Shown piece by piece: positions 29,798 through 38,382 of a DNA stretch of 38,382 nucleotides (position 1 is its first letter; each line of letters begins with the position of its first letter). This DNA is from Clostridia bacterium. GTDB taxonomy: Bacteria; Bacillota; UBA994; PWPR01. Location: the NCBI GenBank assembly GCA_003557085.1, contig PWPR01000188.1, positions 1 through 38,382 of the forward strand, written 5' to 3'. A model generated the notes under the pieces. That model saw nothing but the letters and a program-made list of their open reading frames with translations. It was not told the DNA's origin and did not search any database. The position numbers were made by a program, and so were the translations under genes.

Positions 29798-30010
29798 TTA
29801 TCCACATCATCCACAATCCTTTGTATAACATATTGTATACATATTCAAGTAAGAAATCTATATCTTTTATTAATTTCATTGTATTTATAACGATTTTTAG
29901 TCCATCTTTAGTGAGATAAAACACAAATATATAGGTTATTTGTCTTCTATTATTAATCTCTCCACAGCATCAAGAGCTTTTCCAAAAAGTTATCCACAAT
30001 TTGTGCATAA
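29798..30010. promoter_or_regulatory. DnaA-box cluster
   Basis: TTATCCACA at 29798 and 29990, TGTGCATAA at 30002 (inverted), near-match TCATCCACA at 29807. Confidence 0.55.
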
Positions 30011-30067
30011 CTTGTTGACAAACAGTTGTGCGTAGGAACGGTTGTACGCACGAACAAAGAGTATCTT

Positions 30068-30880
30068 TTATATCAAATTTGAAATTTTTATTTGATTTGC
30101 AACTTGCTTTTCATATACATTAACATATGTAAAGCCTAAATTTCTAAGCACTAATAAAGCTTCTTCTAGTCCTTTTCCGAGTTGATTTACATTATGAGAA
30201 TCTGAGCCAAGTGTAAGCATCTCTCCTCCAATATCTTTATACATTTTAATGAAGTCTATACTTGGGTTATTATCACCCAGTCCATACTTAAATCCTGCTG
30301 TATTTATTTCTAAAGAAATCTCTTTCTCTATCATCAACTTGTAAATAACTTCTATCTGTTCATAATGGTCCACTAAATTAAAGCTTCTAAACTTTTCATT
30401 ATATCTCTTTGGGACATCAAAATGACCAATTGAATTAATTCCATTAATTTTATCAATGCAGTAATGCATCTCTTTAAAGTATCTCTCCCATAGTTCATTG
30501 GTAGAATATACTAAAATGTTCTCTCCAGTCAAATCTTTCTTTGCTACATTGTGGACAGATCCTAAGACAAAGTCAAACTGATTTCGCTGAATTACTACTT
30601 GTGCTTTGGTAATCATGTGGGGCTGTAACCCCAGCTCAATACCAGCCAAAATCTTTATCTCATGCTGATATTTCTTCTTTAACTCTTCAATTTTTGGTAA
30701 ATATACTTTTGGCTCAAATTCAAACTTCATTTCTATGTCAAATGAAGGCTCAAAATCGTAGTCCATATGGTCTGTAAAACATATCTCTTTTAAATTAAGT
30801 TCTATGGCTTTCTCTATAATTGAACTCATCGATGCATTTGCATCAGGAGAAAATGTACTATGTATGTGATAATCTAACAT
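30068..30880 (-). CDS. PHP domain phosphoesterase (HisK/histidinol-phosphatase-like)
   Basis: MLDYHIHSTFSPDANA, CFTDHMDYD, LGSDSHN. Confidence 0.88.
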   Translation of the reverse strand: MLDYHIHSTFSPDANASMSSIIEKAIELNLKEICFTDHMDYDFEPSFDIEMKFEFEPKVYLPKIEELKKKYQHEIKILAGIELGLQPHMITKAQVVIQRNQFDFVLGSVHNVAKKDLTGENILVYSTNELWERYFKEMHYCIDKINGINSIGHFDVPKRYNEKFRSFNLVDHYEQIEVIYKLMIEKEISLEINTAGFKYGLGDNNPSIDFIKMYKDIGGEMLTLGSDSHNVNQLGKGLEEALLVLRNLGFTYVNVYEKQVANQIKISNLI

Positions 30881-30898
30881 TATTCACTCATCCTTTAT

Positions 30899-31663
30899 CT
30901 AACCTAACATCCAGTGTCCACCATCAACACTAATTGTTTGCCCTGTAATCCATTTTGCATAGTCTGATGCAAAGAATATCGTTGTATATGCTATATCTTC
31001 TGGTTCACCCAACCTTCGAAGAGCTAAAGACTCTATTACTCTTGCTTGTCCTTCTTTCCCCATAGCTTGCCATTGCTTCTCACTGTTTGGGTTTGATCTA
31101 ATAAATCCTGGAGCTATACAATTAACTCTAATATTGTACTCTCCAAGCTCTCTAGCACTTTGCCTAGTAAACCCAATTAGACCAGCTTTAGCACTTGCAT
31201 AGGCTTGAATGCCAGTAAGACTGTAAGAACGTCCTGCCCCTGATGATATATTTACAATAGCTCCTTTTTCTTTCTCTTTCATATATGAAGCTACTGCTCT
31301 TGTAAAGTTAAATGCTCCATCTAAATTTATAGCAAATATATTTCGCCATTCAGCATCACTTACCTTTTCAATTGGTTTTGCTGTTTGACCAGCAACTCCA
31401 CCTGCATTATTAACCAAAATATCTATTTTTCCATGTCTACTTATAATTTCATCTACTAAAGTATTAACTGCCAGGGAGTCTGTCACATCGATATTCTCTA
31501 TATGGCAGTGTTCACTATTAATAAATATAGTCTCTTCTTTTAATCTCTCAAATAAAATATCGCAAGCATATACAATAGCACCTGCTTTTAGCATTTCAAC
31601 TACAATGCTTTTGCCTATTCCATGTGCTGCTCCTGTAACAACAGCTATCTTATTATCTAACAC
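30899..31663 (-). CDS. SDR family oxidoreductase
   Basis: VTGAAHGIGKSI, NNAGG, YASAKAG motifs. Confidence 0.92.
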   Translation of the reverse strand: MLDNKIAVVTGAAHGIGKSIVVEMLKAGAIVYACDILFERLKEETIFINSEHCHIENIDVTDSLAVNTLVDEIISRHGKIDILVNNAGGVAGQTAKPIEKVSDAEWRNIFAINLDGAFNFTRAVASYMKEKEKGAIVNISSGAGRSYSLTGIQAYASAKAGLIGFTRQSARELGEYNIRVNCIAPGFIRSNPNSEKQWQAMGKEGQARVIESLALRRLGEPEDIAYTTIFFASDYAKWITGQTISVDGGHWMLG

Positions 31664-31832
31664 AGTAAAACCTCCATTCCATAAAACATTGTAACACTTT
31701 TAACATCAAATATACTAGGACTATATATCTTTTTAATTATAAGTTTATATTTTATTTGCTTTATATTTATGTAATAAAGGATTATTACTATTTTTGTAGA
31801 ATACTTTTTGCAAACTCAAAAGGAGATTTTTA

Positions 31833-32989
31833 ATGAAAGACAAAAACATATCAATTGAAACAATGCTTTCTCATTATGCTGAGGATAGAGATAGTTATTA
31901 TGGGGCAGTAGTTTCACCTATTTATCAGACCTCTCTATTTACTTTTGATTCAATGAAGTCCATCTCTGAAGCTTTTGACGATGAGCAAGCGAGTTATTTA
32001 TATACCAGAGGCAATAATCCTACAGCAAAAATCGCAGAAGACAAAATTGCTTATATGGAAAATGCTGAAAGTGCTAAACTGTTCTCATCTGGTATGGGTG
32101 CAATTTCTTCTGCTATTCTCTCTTGCGTTAAAGCTGGAGAGCATATTGTTGCTATTGAAACTGTTTATGGACCAACAATCAGTTTGCTTAGTGAGTACCT
32201 AAGCAAAAGACTTAATATCAAAACTACATTTGTGAAAGCAGATGAGAAGGAAATTATAAATGCTGTACAAGAAAATACTACTTTAATATACTTAGAAAGC
32301 CCCACTAGTTTAGTGTTTGAGATTATTGATTTAAAATGCATTGCAGATTTTGCAAAAAGTAAAGGAATTAAGACCATTATTGATAATAGCTGGGCAACTC
32401 CAATCTACCAAAAACCCTTAGATTACGGAATAGATATTGTTGTTCATTCTGTAAGCAAGTATCTAGCTGGTCATTCAGACCTTGTAGCTGGAGTTGTTGC
32501 TTCTAATACAGAAACAATCATGAGAATTTTGAAGTACGAACATGCACTATTTGGTGCAAAGATAGCACCAATTGAAGCATGGTTGATATTAAGAGGATTA
32601 AGAACATTACCTATAAGGTTACGTCAGCATAGTGAGTCAGCAATGAAAATAGCAAGGTTTTTAGAAAATCACAAAAAGTACGTAAAGTTAATTACCCAGG
32701 ACTTACCTCACATGAAAAGCATGAACTTGCTAAAAAGCAAATGACTGGGTTTAGTGGATTGTTAAGTTTTGAGCTTGAAGATGATTTAGTAAAAGCTCAT
32801 AGGTTTGTCGATAATTTGAAATACTTCAATATCGGTGTTAGTTGGGGTGGATTTGAAAGCTTAGTACTAAACCTGGCAAGAGATGGGAAGAATGAAGCTA
32901 TTCCTAAAGGTTTAATTAGAATATCTGTTGGTTTAGAACACGTTGATGATTTAATATCTGACTTAGATCAAGCTCTAAGTCTAATATAA
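31833..32989 (+). pseudogene. Trans-sulfuration family PLP enzyme (cystathionine gamma-synthase/beta-lyase-like), frameshifted near 32673-32677
   Basis: ORF 31833-32744 has SVSKYLAGHSD PLP motif. C-terminal family sequence KVNYPGLTSHEKHELAKKQMTGFSGLLSFELED continues in the -1 frame through 32989. Confidence 0.85.
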
Positions 32990-32990
32990 A

Positions 32991-33020
32991 AAAGCCTCAG
33001 TCAATTGAACTGAGGCCTTT
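32991..33020. terminator. Bidirectional intrinsic terminator
   Basis: AAAGCCTCAGTCAATTGAACTGAGGCCTTT. Confidence 0.8.
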
Positions 33021-33021
33021 A

Positions 33022-33750
33022 CTACTTATATGCGTCTTCTACGTAATATCTTCCAGGTTCTTTGCCTTTTAAAAATCTTGCTAAACGAAGAGCTCCTGAA
33101 GCAAATAAGTCTTGAGAAACTGCTCGATGTTTAATTTCAATAACTTCATCTTTACCTGCAAACATCACTGTATGATCACCAACAATAGAGCCTCCTCTTA
33201 TTGAGTGTACCCCTATTTCACCAACTTTTCTCTTTCCTGTTTTGGGATTTCTGCCAAAGCGAATAGAATCTTTATCTTCATCAGTCTGAAGAAGCTTCAG
33301 CAGTTCTTCTGCTGTTCCACTTGGACTGTCAGTCTTCCTATTATGGTGAGCTTCAATTACTTCATAATCCCATTCTGCAATCTTCTCTACTGCTAAACTC
33401 ACCAGTAGTTTCAAGACAGCTATTCCAATACTTGTATTTCCTGCTTGCATAATCGCTATGTTCTTTGATGCCTGCTCAATTTTTTTGAAGTCCTCAGAAC
33501 TATATCCAGTTGTACATAATAAAACAGCGGTCTTATTCTCTTGAGCAAAAGTCAAAATCTCCTCAAGGTTTGAAGGGTTTGAGAAGTCAATAATCACATC
33601 TGCATTTATTATCAACCCCTAAAGACTAGCAAGGTATTCCTCTGAAAAAGGGTCTACTTTTGCTATGGCCATAATTGAAGGATCACTTTCTATTAAATTG
33701 ATCATCTTCTTGCCCATGACACCTTTAGCTCCATAAACTATAACTCGCAT
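33022..33750 (-). pseudogene. dapB: 4-hydroxy-tetrahydrodipicolinate reductase with in-frame TAG at codon 44 (33619-33621)
   Basis: MRVIVYGAKGVMGKKMINLIESDPSIMAIAKVDPFSEEYLASL-TAG-GLIINADVIIDFSNPSNL...; same frame as the listed ORF 33022-33615. Confidence 0.9.
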
Positions 33751-33763
33751 TTAATACCAGCTC

Positions 33764-34642
33764 CTAAATAATATTCAGTTTCTCTAGTTCTTGCTTAATA
33801 ATAGTTGTACTTTCCGGTCTGACCTCTATAAGTGGCAATCTCATAGTTCCTTTGATTCTTCCCATTAACTCTAGTGCTTTTTTTACTGGCATAGGATTGT
33901 TCTCTATAAAGAGTGCCTTTACTAAGCCATTTATACTGAGTTGCATTTCTAATGCTTTCTTAATATCTCCGTTAAGATAATGATGCACTAAGCTAGATGT
34001 TTCTTTTGGCAGTACATTAGCAACAACAGACACCACACCTATGCCTCCTAAAGATAGAACTGGCACAATATGGTCATCATTTCCTGAATAAATATAAAAA
34101 TCATCAGGAACCAATCTTGCTATTTCAGCTATTTGTGAGATGTCACCACTAGCTTCTTTGATAGCAACAATATTATCTATCTTAGCTAACCTTGCCACAG
34201 TTTGGGCTTCCATATTACAACTTGTTCTTCCAGGAACATTGTACATCATAATTGGTAATTTTGTGCAATTGGCTATTTCTGAGAAATGTGCCAAAAGTCC
34301 TTCCTGAGTTGCTCTATTATAATATGGAGTAACTACTAATAGCCCATCTCCACTAACATCTTCAACATACTTACTTAAGTTTACTGCTTTAGAAGTGTTA
34401 TTGCCTCCAACACCTATAATAACTGGGACTCTTTTCTTAACTGTATCAATTGAAAACTTTATTAACTCTTTTTTTTCTGCTTCCTCTAATGTAACAGCTT
34501 CACCTGTTGTTCCACAAACAATGATTGCATCTGTTCCCTCTTTGATATGCCACTCAATTAAGTCTTCATAAGCTTCATAATCTACTAAGCCATTTTCATT
34601 AAAAGGAGTTACTATGGCTACTCCTGAACCTCTAAATATCAT
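33764..34642 (-). CDS. dapA: 4-hydroxy-tetrahydrodipicolinate synthase
   Basis: GTTGEAVTL, YNVPGRT, KEASGD motifs. Confidence 0.95.
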   Translation of the reverse strand: MIFRGSGVAIVTPFNENGLVDYEAYEDLIEWHIKEGTDAIIVCGTTGEAVTLEEAEKKELIKFSIDTVKKRVPVIIGVGGNNTSKAVNLSKYVEDVSGDGLLVVTPYYNRATQEGLLAHFSEIANCTKLPIMMYNVPGRTSCNMEAQTVARLAKIDNIVAIKEASGDISQIAEIARLVPDDFYIYSGNDDHIVPVLSLGGIGVVSVVANVLPKETSSLVHHYLNGDIKKALEMQLSINGLVKALFIENNPMPVKKALELMGRIKGTMRLPLIEVRPESTTIIKQELEKLNII

Positions 34643-34650
34643 TTTTTACC

Positions 34651-35958
34651 TCACATAATTTCTGTCTCAAGGTCATTTTGATGTACCTGAGCGATTTCTT
34701 CTCTTTTAGTTGTTAATATCTGTTTTCCATTTTTTACAAAGACTATAGCTGGCTTAACTAATCCATTATAATTACTAGCCATTGAATAGTTGTAAGCACC
34801 TGTAGCAAATAAAGCAACGTATTCTGAAACGCACACTTCTGGTAGTTTAATATCTTTTATTAAGATATCTCCTGATTCGCAACACTTTCCTGCTACTGAA
34901 AAGAGTTTTTGTTTTTTTGCTTCTACTTTGTTGACTATAACTGCATCATAACGTGCTCCATACAAACTAGGTCTTATATTGTCTGTCATTCCACCATCAA
35001 CCATTATATAATTTACGCCACCAGCTGTTTGCTTAATAGCTTCTACTTGATATAAAGTTACACCTGCAGGTCCAACTAGAGACCTACCGGGCTCTATTGT
35101 TACTCTTTGAAGACCAATATCTAATTCTTCAGCTTTCCTATCTACTAACTTTATTATTCCTGATAGTAACTTCTCTGTGTCTGGCTCTTTCTCTGCATTG
35201 TTTTGCCTAATTGCAAAACCACCACCAAAGTTAAGCTCCTTTACATCTATTCCAAACTCTTTCTCAAGCTCATAAGCTAGCTCTATCATAGAGTTAACAG
35301 CTGTTAGAAATGCTTCACCATTATTAACTTGCGAACCAATATGACAATGTAGTCCTTGAAAATCAATCAACTTTTCACTTTTTAGCTTAACAAGCTCTTC
35401 CTTTAGAGAAATACTTTCTTTTGCTACTCCAAATTTTGCATTCTTCTCGGCTGTTATTAGGTGACTATGAGTCTTAGCATATATATCAGGGTTAATCCTA
35501 ACCATAATTGCTGTTTTCTTTTTTAGATCTGCAACTATTTCTTTAATTCTAGAAATTTCACATAAGTTGTCAACTACAATAATGCCAACTCCATTTTCTA
35601 TTGCATAGTACAACTCTTCATCAGATTTTGAGTTTCCGTGTAAATAAACATTTTTTAGTTCAAATCCACTCTTCTTCAGTATATACATGTCACTAAGCGA
35701 TATTGCATCAATTGATAGTCCCTCATGTTGCATTAGTTTAGCAATATATGAAGTCAAAATAGCTTTTGAAGCATAAGCAATGTTGGTTTCTACTTTTCTT
35801 GACTTGAAGGCTTTCTTTGTTCTATCTATTCTGTACTCTATATCCTCTTGATCATATATGTAAAGAGGTGTTCCATACTCTTTTGCCAACTTTTCAAGAG
35901 AGACTCCTCCTATGTATAAACAATTATCTTTTACTTCACTCTTTATAGTAGCTATCAC
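34651..35958 (-). CDS. lysA: Diaminopimelate decarboxylase
   Basis: AYASKA PLP motif, HCHIGSQ, EPGRSLVG, CESGD. Confidence 0.95.
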   Translation of the reverse strand: MIATIKSEVKDNCLYIGGVSLEKLAKEYGTPLYIYDQEDIEYRIDRTKKAFKSRKVETNIAYASKAILTSYIAKLMQHEGLSIDAISLSDMYILKKSGFELKNVYLHGNSKSDEELYYAIENGVGIIVVDNLCEISRIKEIVADLKKKTAIMVRINPDIYAKTHSHLITAEKNAKFGVAKESISLKEELVKLKSEKLIDFQGLHCHIGSQVNNGEAFLTAVNSMIELAYELEKEFGIDVKELNFGGGFAIRQNNAEKEPDTEKLLSGIIKLVDRKAEELDIGLQRVTIEPGRSLVGPAGVTLYQVEAIKQTAGGVNYIMVDGGMTDNIRPSLYGARYDAVIVNKVEAKKQKLFSVAGKCCESGDILIKDIKLPEVCVSEYVALFATGAYNYSMASNYNGLVKPAIVFVKNGKQILTTKREEIAQVHQNDLETEIM

Positions 35959-35974
35959 TTATATCACCACTTAT

Positions 35975-36445
35975 CTATCTTAATTTTTCTTTTATTATAT
36001 TTTTGAGTTCACCTTCTGATATGTTTTTATCTATTAACAATATCTCTAATCCTATCTCATCAAATAGGTTGTTTAGAAAACTTATCTCATCTTTATTACT
36101 TAGTAGTATTATTGCAAGATGTGGTCTAAAATCATAATCAGTAACTAAGTAATCAATTATAAGACGTCTTGCCTCACCATCAACCTTATTAACTATTTTA
36201 CTTAAAGGCACAAAAGGTAATATTTGATAACTATGCTCTCTAATAATGCTCTTAAGGCTTTTATAGCAAGCATATTCATCTTTATCGAGTATATATTCTT
36301 TTAATATTATGCCTTCTTGCTTAACTTCCTTTGCTAAGCTCCTGTCATTCCTTTTTGACCCTGACAAACTAATCACGATAAATAATCCAATTACGAGGAT
36401 GGCAGGAAAAACTAAAATATTTATGACTCTGAGCATTATTATCAC
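35975..36445 (-). CDS. Small single-TM protein of unknown function
   Basis: 156-aa ORF in a co-directional operon; N-terminal TM helix. Confidence 0.6.
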   Translation of the reverse strand: MIIMLRVINILVFPAILVIGLFIVISLSGSKRNDRSLAKEVKQEGIILKEYILDKDEYACYKSLKSIIREHSYQILPFVPLSKIVNKVDGEARRLIIDYLVTDYDFRPHLAIILLSNKDEISFLNNLFDEIGLEILLIDKNISEGELKNIIKEKLR

Positions 36446-36499
36446 CTACCTTGGTTTGAATTTAATGCATTATATCATTATTTGACTTTAAAGAGAAGT

Positions 36500-37333
36500 T
36501 TATTTTATTCCAATTACAACTCTATCTTTAGCTGAGAAGTCCTCTAACACATAAATATTAGAAAACCCTGCCTGCTTTAGCAATCTTTTTACTGATTCTC
36601 CTTGTTTAAATCCTATTTCTAAAGCTAAGAACCCACCTGGTCTTAACAATTTATAACCTTCTCCAGCTATTTTCTTATAGAAATATAGCCCGTCTTCTCC
36701 ACCATAAAGAGCAATAAAAGGCTCTCTTTTGACATTTTTCTCCAATGAGTTCATTTCCAAACTTGTTACATACGGAGGATTGCTCACAATACCATCATAA
36801 TTCTCCCCTTCAATCTTAGAAAACAAATCACTTTCACAAAACTCTATTTTTTCAAAAACTTTATTTAAAGCTGCATTCTTCTTTGCGATAGTTAAAGCTT
36901 TCTGGGAAATATCAATGGCGGTTATTTTTATATCATCAATCGCATTAGCAACACTTATTGCAATAGCTCCACTACCTGTACCTAGGTCAATTAATCTGGC
37001 TTTCCTATCTGGCAATAGCTTAATTACTTCTTCTACAAGCAGCTCTGTTTCTGGCCTTGGTATTAAAACATTTTCATCAACATGAAATTCTAAACCATAA
37101 AACTCCTGCTTACCCAAAACATATTGAATAGGCTCACCCTCAATAACTCTTTTTGCATCCTTAATTGCCTTATTGCAAATATCTTTATTAATCTCTTCAT
37201 TTAATTGAATAACAAATTGATGATATTCAAGATTCAATAAAGACATTAACAAAAGACGGGCAGTAACCCGTCCCTCTTGATGATCTTCTTCTAATATTGT
37301 GCTTAAATAGTTCCATAAATCTCTTAGCTTCAT
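36500..37333 (-). CDS. prmC: Release factor glutamine methyltransferase
   Basis: DLGTGSGAIAISVA, SNPPYV; directly after prfA. Confidence 0.95.
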   Translation of the reverse strand: MKLRDLWNYLSTILEEDHQEGRVTARLLLMSLLNLEYHQFVIQLNEEINKDICNKAIKDAKRVIEGEPIQYVLGKQEFYGLEFHVDENVLIPRPETELLVEEVIKLLPDRKARLIDLGTGSGAIAISVANAIDDIKITAIDISQKALTIAKKNAALNKVFEKIEFCESDLFSKIEGENYDGIVSNPPYVTSLEMNSLEKNVKREPFIALYGGEDGLYFYKKIAGEGYKLLRPGGFLALEIGFKQGESVKRLLKQAGFSNIYVLEDFSAKDRVVIGIK

Positions 37334-37336
37334 GGC

Positions 37337-38382
37337 TTATCCTTCTAAATTAGCTAATTTTTTAGTTTGATCCTCTGTAGTAAGAGCCTCTATTAACTGC
37401 TCAATCTCACCATCTAAAATTTTGTCTAATTGATGTAGCGTAAGATTTATCCTATGATCAGTTACCCTTGTTTGAGGATAATTATACGTTCTAATTCTCT
37501 CAGACCTATCTCCAGTACCTACTTGACTTCTTCTTTCACTAGCCAGCTCAGCTTCTTGTTTTGCCATCTCTGCTTCTAGTAGTCTGCTTCTTAATACTCT
37601 CATAGCCTTTTCTTTGTTTTTGATTTGTGACTTCTCATCCTGAATGGCTACTACAGTATTGGTGGGTAAATGAGTCAATCTTACTGCTGAGTATGTAGTA
37701 TTAACACTTTGACCTCCAGGACCACTTGAGCAGAAAATATCTACTCTTATATCATTAGGGTCAATTTCTACATCAACTTCTTCTGCTTCTGGCAAAACTG
37801 CAACTGTAGCTGTAGAAGTATGAATTCTACCACTTGTTTCTGTTGCTGGCACTCTTTGCACTCGATGAACTCCACTTTCATATTTAAGTTTGCTATAAGC
37901 ACCTTTACCCTCTATTACAAAAGTTACTTGTTTAATTCCTCCAATACCAGTTTCACTAGTATCCATAACTTCTACTTTCCAGCGTTGTCTCTCTGCATAC
38001 CTTGAATACATTCTAAATAGCTCTGCAGCAAACAGTGCGGCCTCGTCTCCTCCAGCACCTGCTCTAATCTCAACAACAACATTCTTGCTATCATTAGGAT
38101 CTTTTGGAATTAAAGCATGCTTAATCTTTTCCTCTAGCTTATCTCGTTTATCCTTTAGCTCTTTTATTTCATCATAGAGCATATCGTAAAATTCTCCACT
38201 TGCTTCCGCTTCAAGCATCTCTTCAGAGTCTTTTATTTCATTTACAATTACTTCATATTTATTAGCTAACTCTACCGTCTCACTTAAGCTAGCATGTTCT
38301 ACTGAATAATTTCTAAACTTATCTTGATTATTAATAATTTTTGGGTCTGAAAGTTTTCTAGTTAATTCATTATATCTATCTT
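37337..38382 (-). CDS. prfA: Peptide chain release factor 1, 5' end beyond window
   Basis: [10 protein letters not shown] motif, PAT tripeptide (RVPATET). The frame stays open to the window edge beyond the listed Met at 38218. Confidence 0.95.
   Translation of the reverse strand, partial: DRYNELTRKLSDPKIINNQDKFRNYSVEHASLSETVELANKYEVIVNEIKDSEEMLEAEASGEFYDMLYDEIKELKDKRDKLEEKIKHALIPKDPNDSKNVVVEIRAGAGGDEAALFAAELFRMYSRYAERQRWKVEVMDTSETGIGGIKQVTFVIEGKGAYSKLKYESGVHRVQRVPATETSGRIHTSTATVAVLPEAEEVDVEIDPNDIRVDIFCSSGPGGQSVNTTYSAVRLTHLPTNTVVAIQDEKSQIKNKEKAMRVLRSRLLEAEMAKQEAELASERRSQVGTGDRSERIRTYNYPQTRVTDHRINLTLHQLDKILDGEIEQLIEALTTEDQTKKLANLEG

Noticed and set aside
26021-30068. Chromosomal oriC
   Set aside because: DnaA boxes exist but no dnaA, dnaN, rpmH or gidA-type neighbours; kept only as DnaA-box clusters.
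32673-32678. Programmed -1 frameshift in the PLP enzyme
   Set aside because: C AAA AAG is not a canonical X XXY YYZ site and no clear downstream stimulator was seen; homopolymer deletion is simpler.
33619-33621. TAG in dapB as pyrrolysine codon
   Set aside because: Pyl is known mainly from methylamine methyltransferases and a few others; no pyl genes in the window and other genes here end with TAG. Kept only as an interrupted gene.

Overview
38.4-kb window from a low-GC, Clostridia-like Firmicute, almost all genes on the minus strand. Main blocks, left to right: (1) a redox/efflux operon (partial desulfoferrodoxin, membrane 4Fe-4S protein, an unlisted 44-aa CXXC membrane microprotein, a TlpA-like lipoprotein with an in-frame UGA and a SECIS-like hairpin, RND pump, MFP); (2) housekeeping genes (GNATs, NYN RNase, pyrG, alr, AI-2E permease, rnhC, a response regulator); (3) an oligopeptide ABC transporter operon plus three paralogous peptide-binding lipoproteins; (4) TolC-like, dockerin and response-regulator genes flanked by DnaA-box clusters; (5) PHP, SDR and trans-sulfuration PLP genes, then dapB-dapA-lysA-prmC-prfA. 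The strongest unusual signal is the non-coding DNA in front of the three peptide-binding proteins (about 21.0-26.0 kb). It holds four full T-box leaders whose aligned specifier codons read UAC (Tyr), UUC (Phe), CUC (Leu) and AUC (Ile). It also holds three headless T-box modules (Stem III + antiterminator/terminator, no Stem I), promoter-embedded inverted repeats, and short SD-preceded leader ORFs directly before each binding-protein gene, whose peptides (MEEGYYY*, MELPFF..., a Leu-rich one) echo the upstream T-box specificity. Other notable points: a probable selenoprotein, and disrupted pyrG (TAA), dapB (TAG) and trans-sulfuration gene (homopolymer frameshift). All calls come from reading the sequence; no database search was run.
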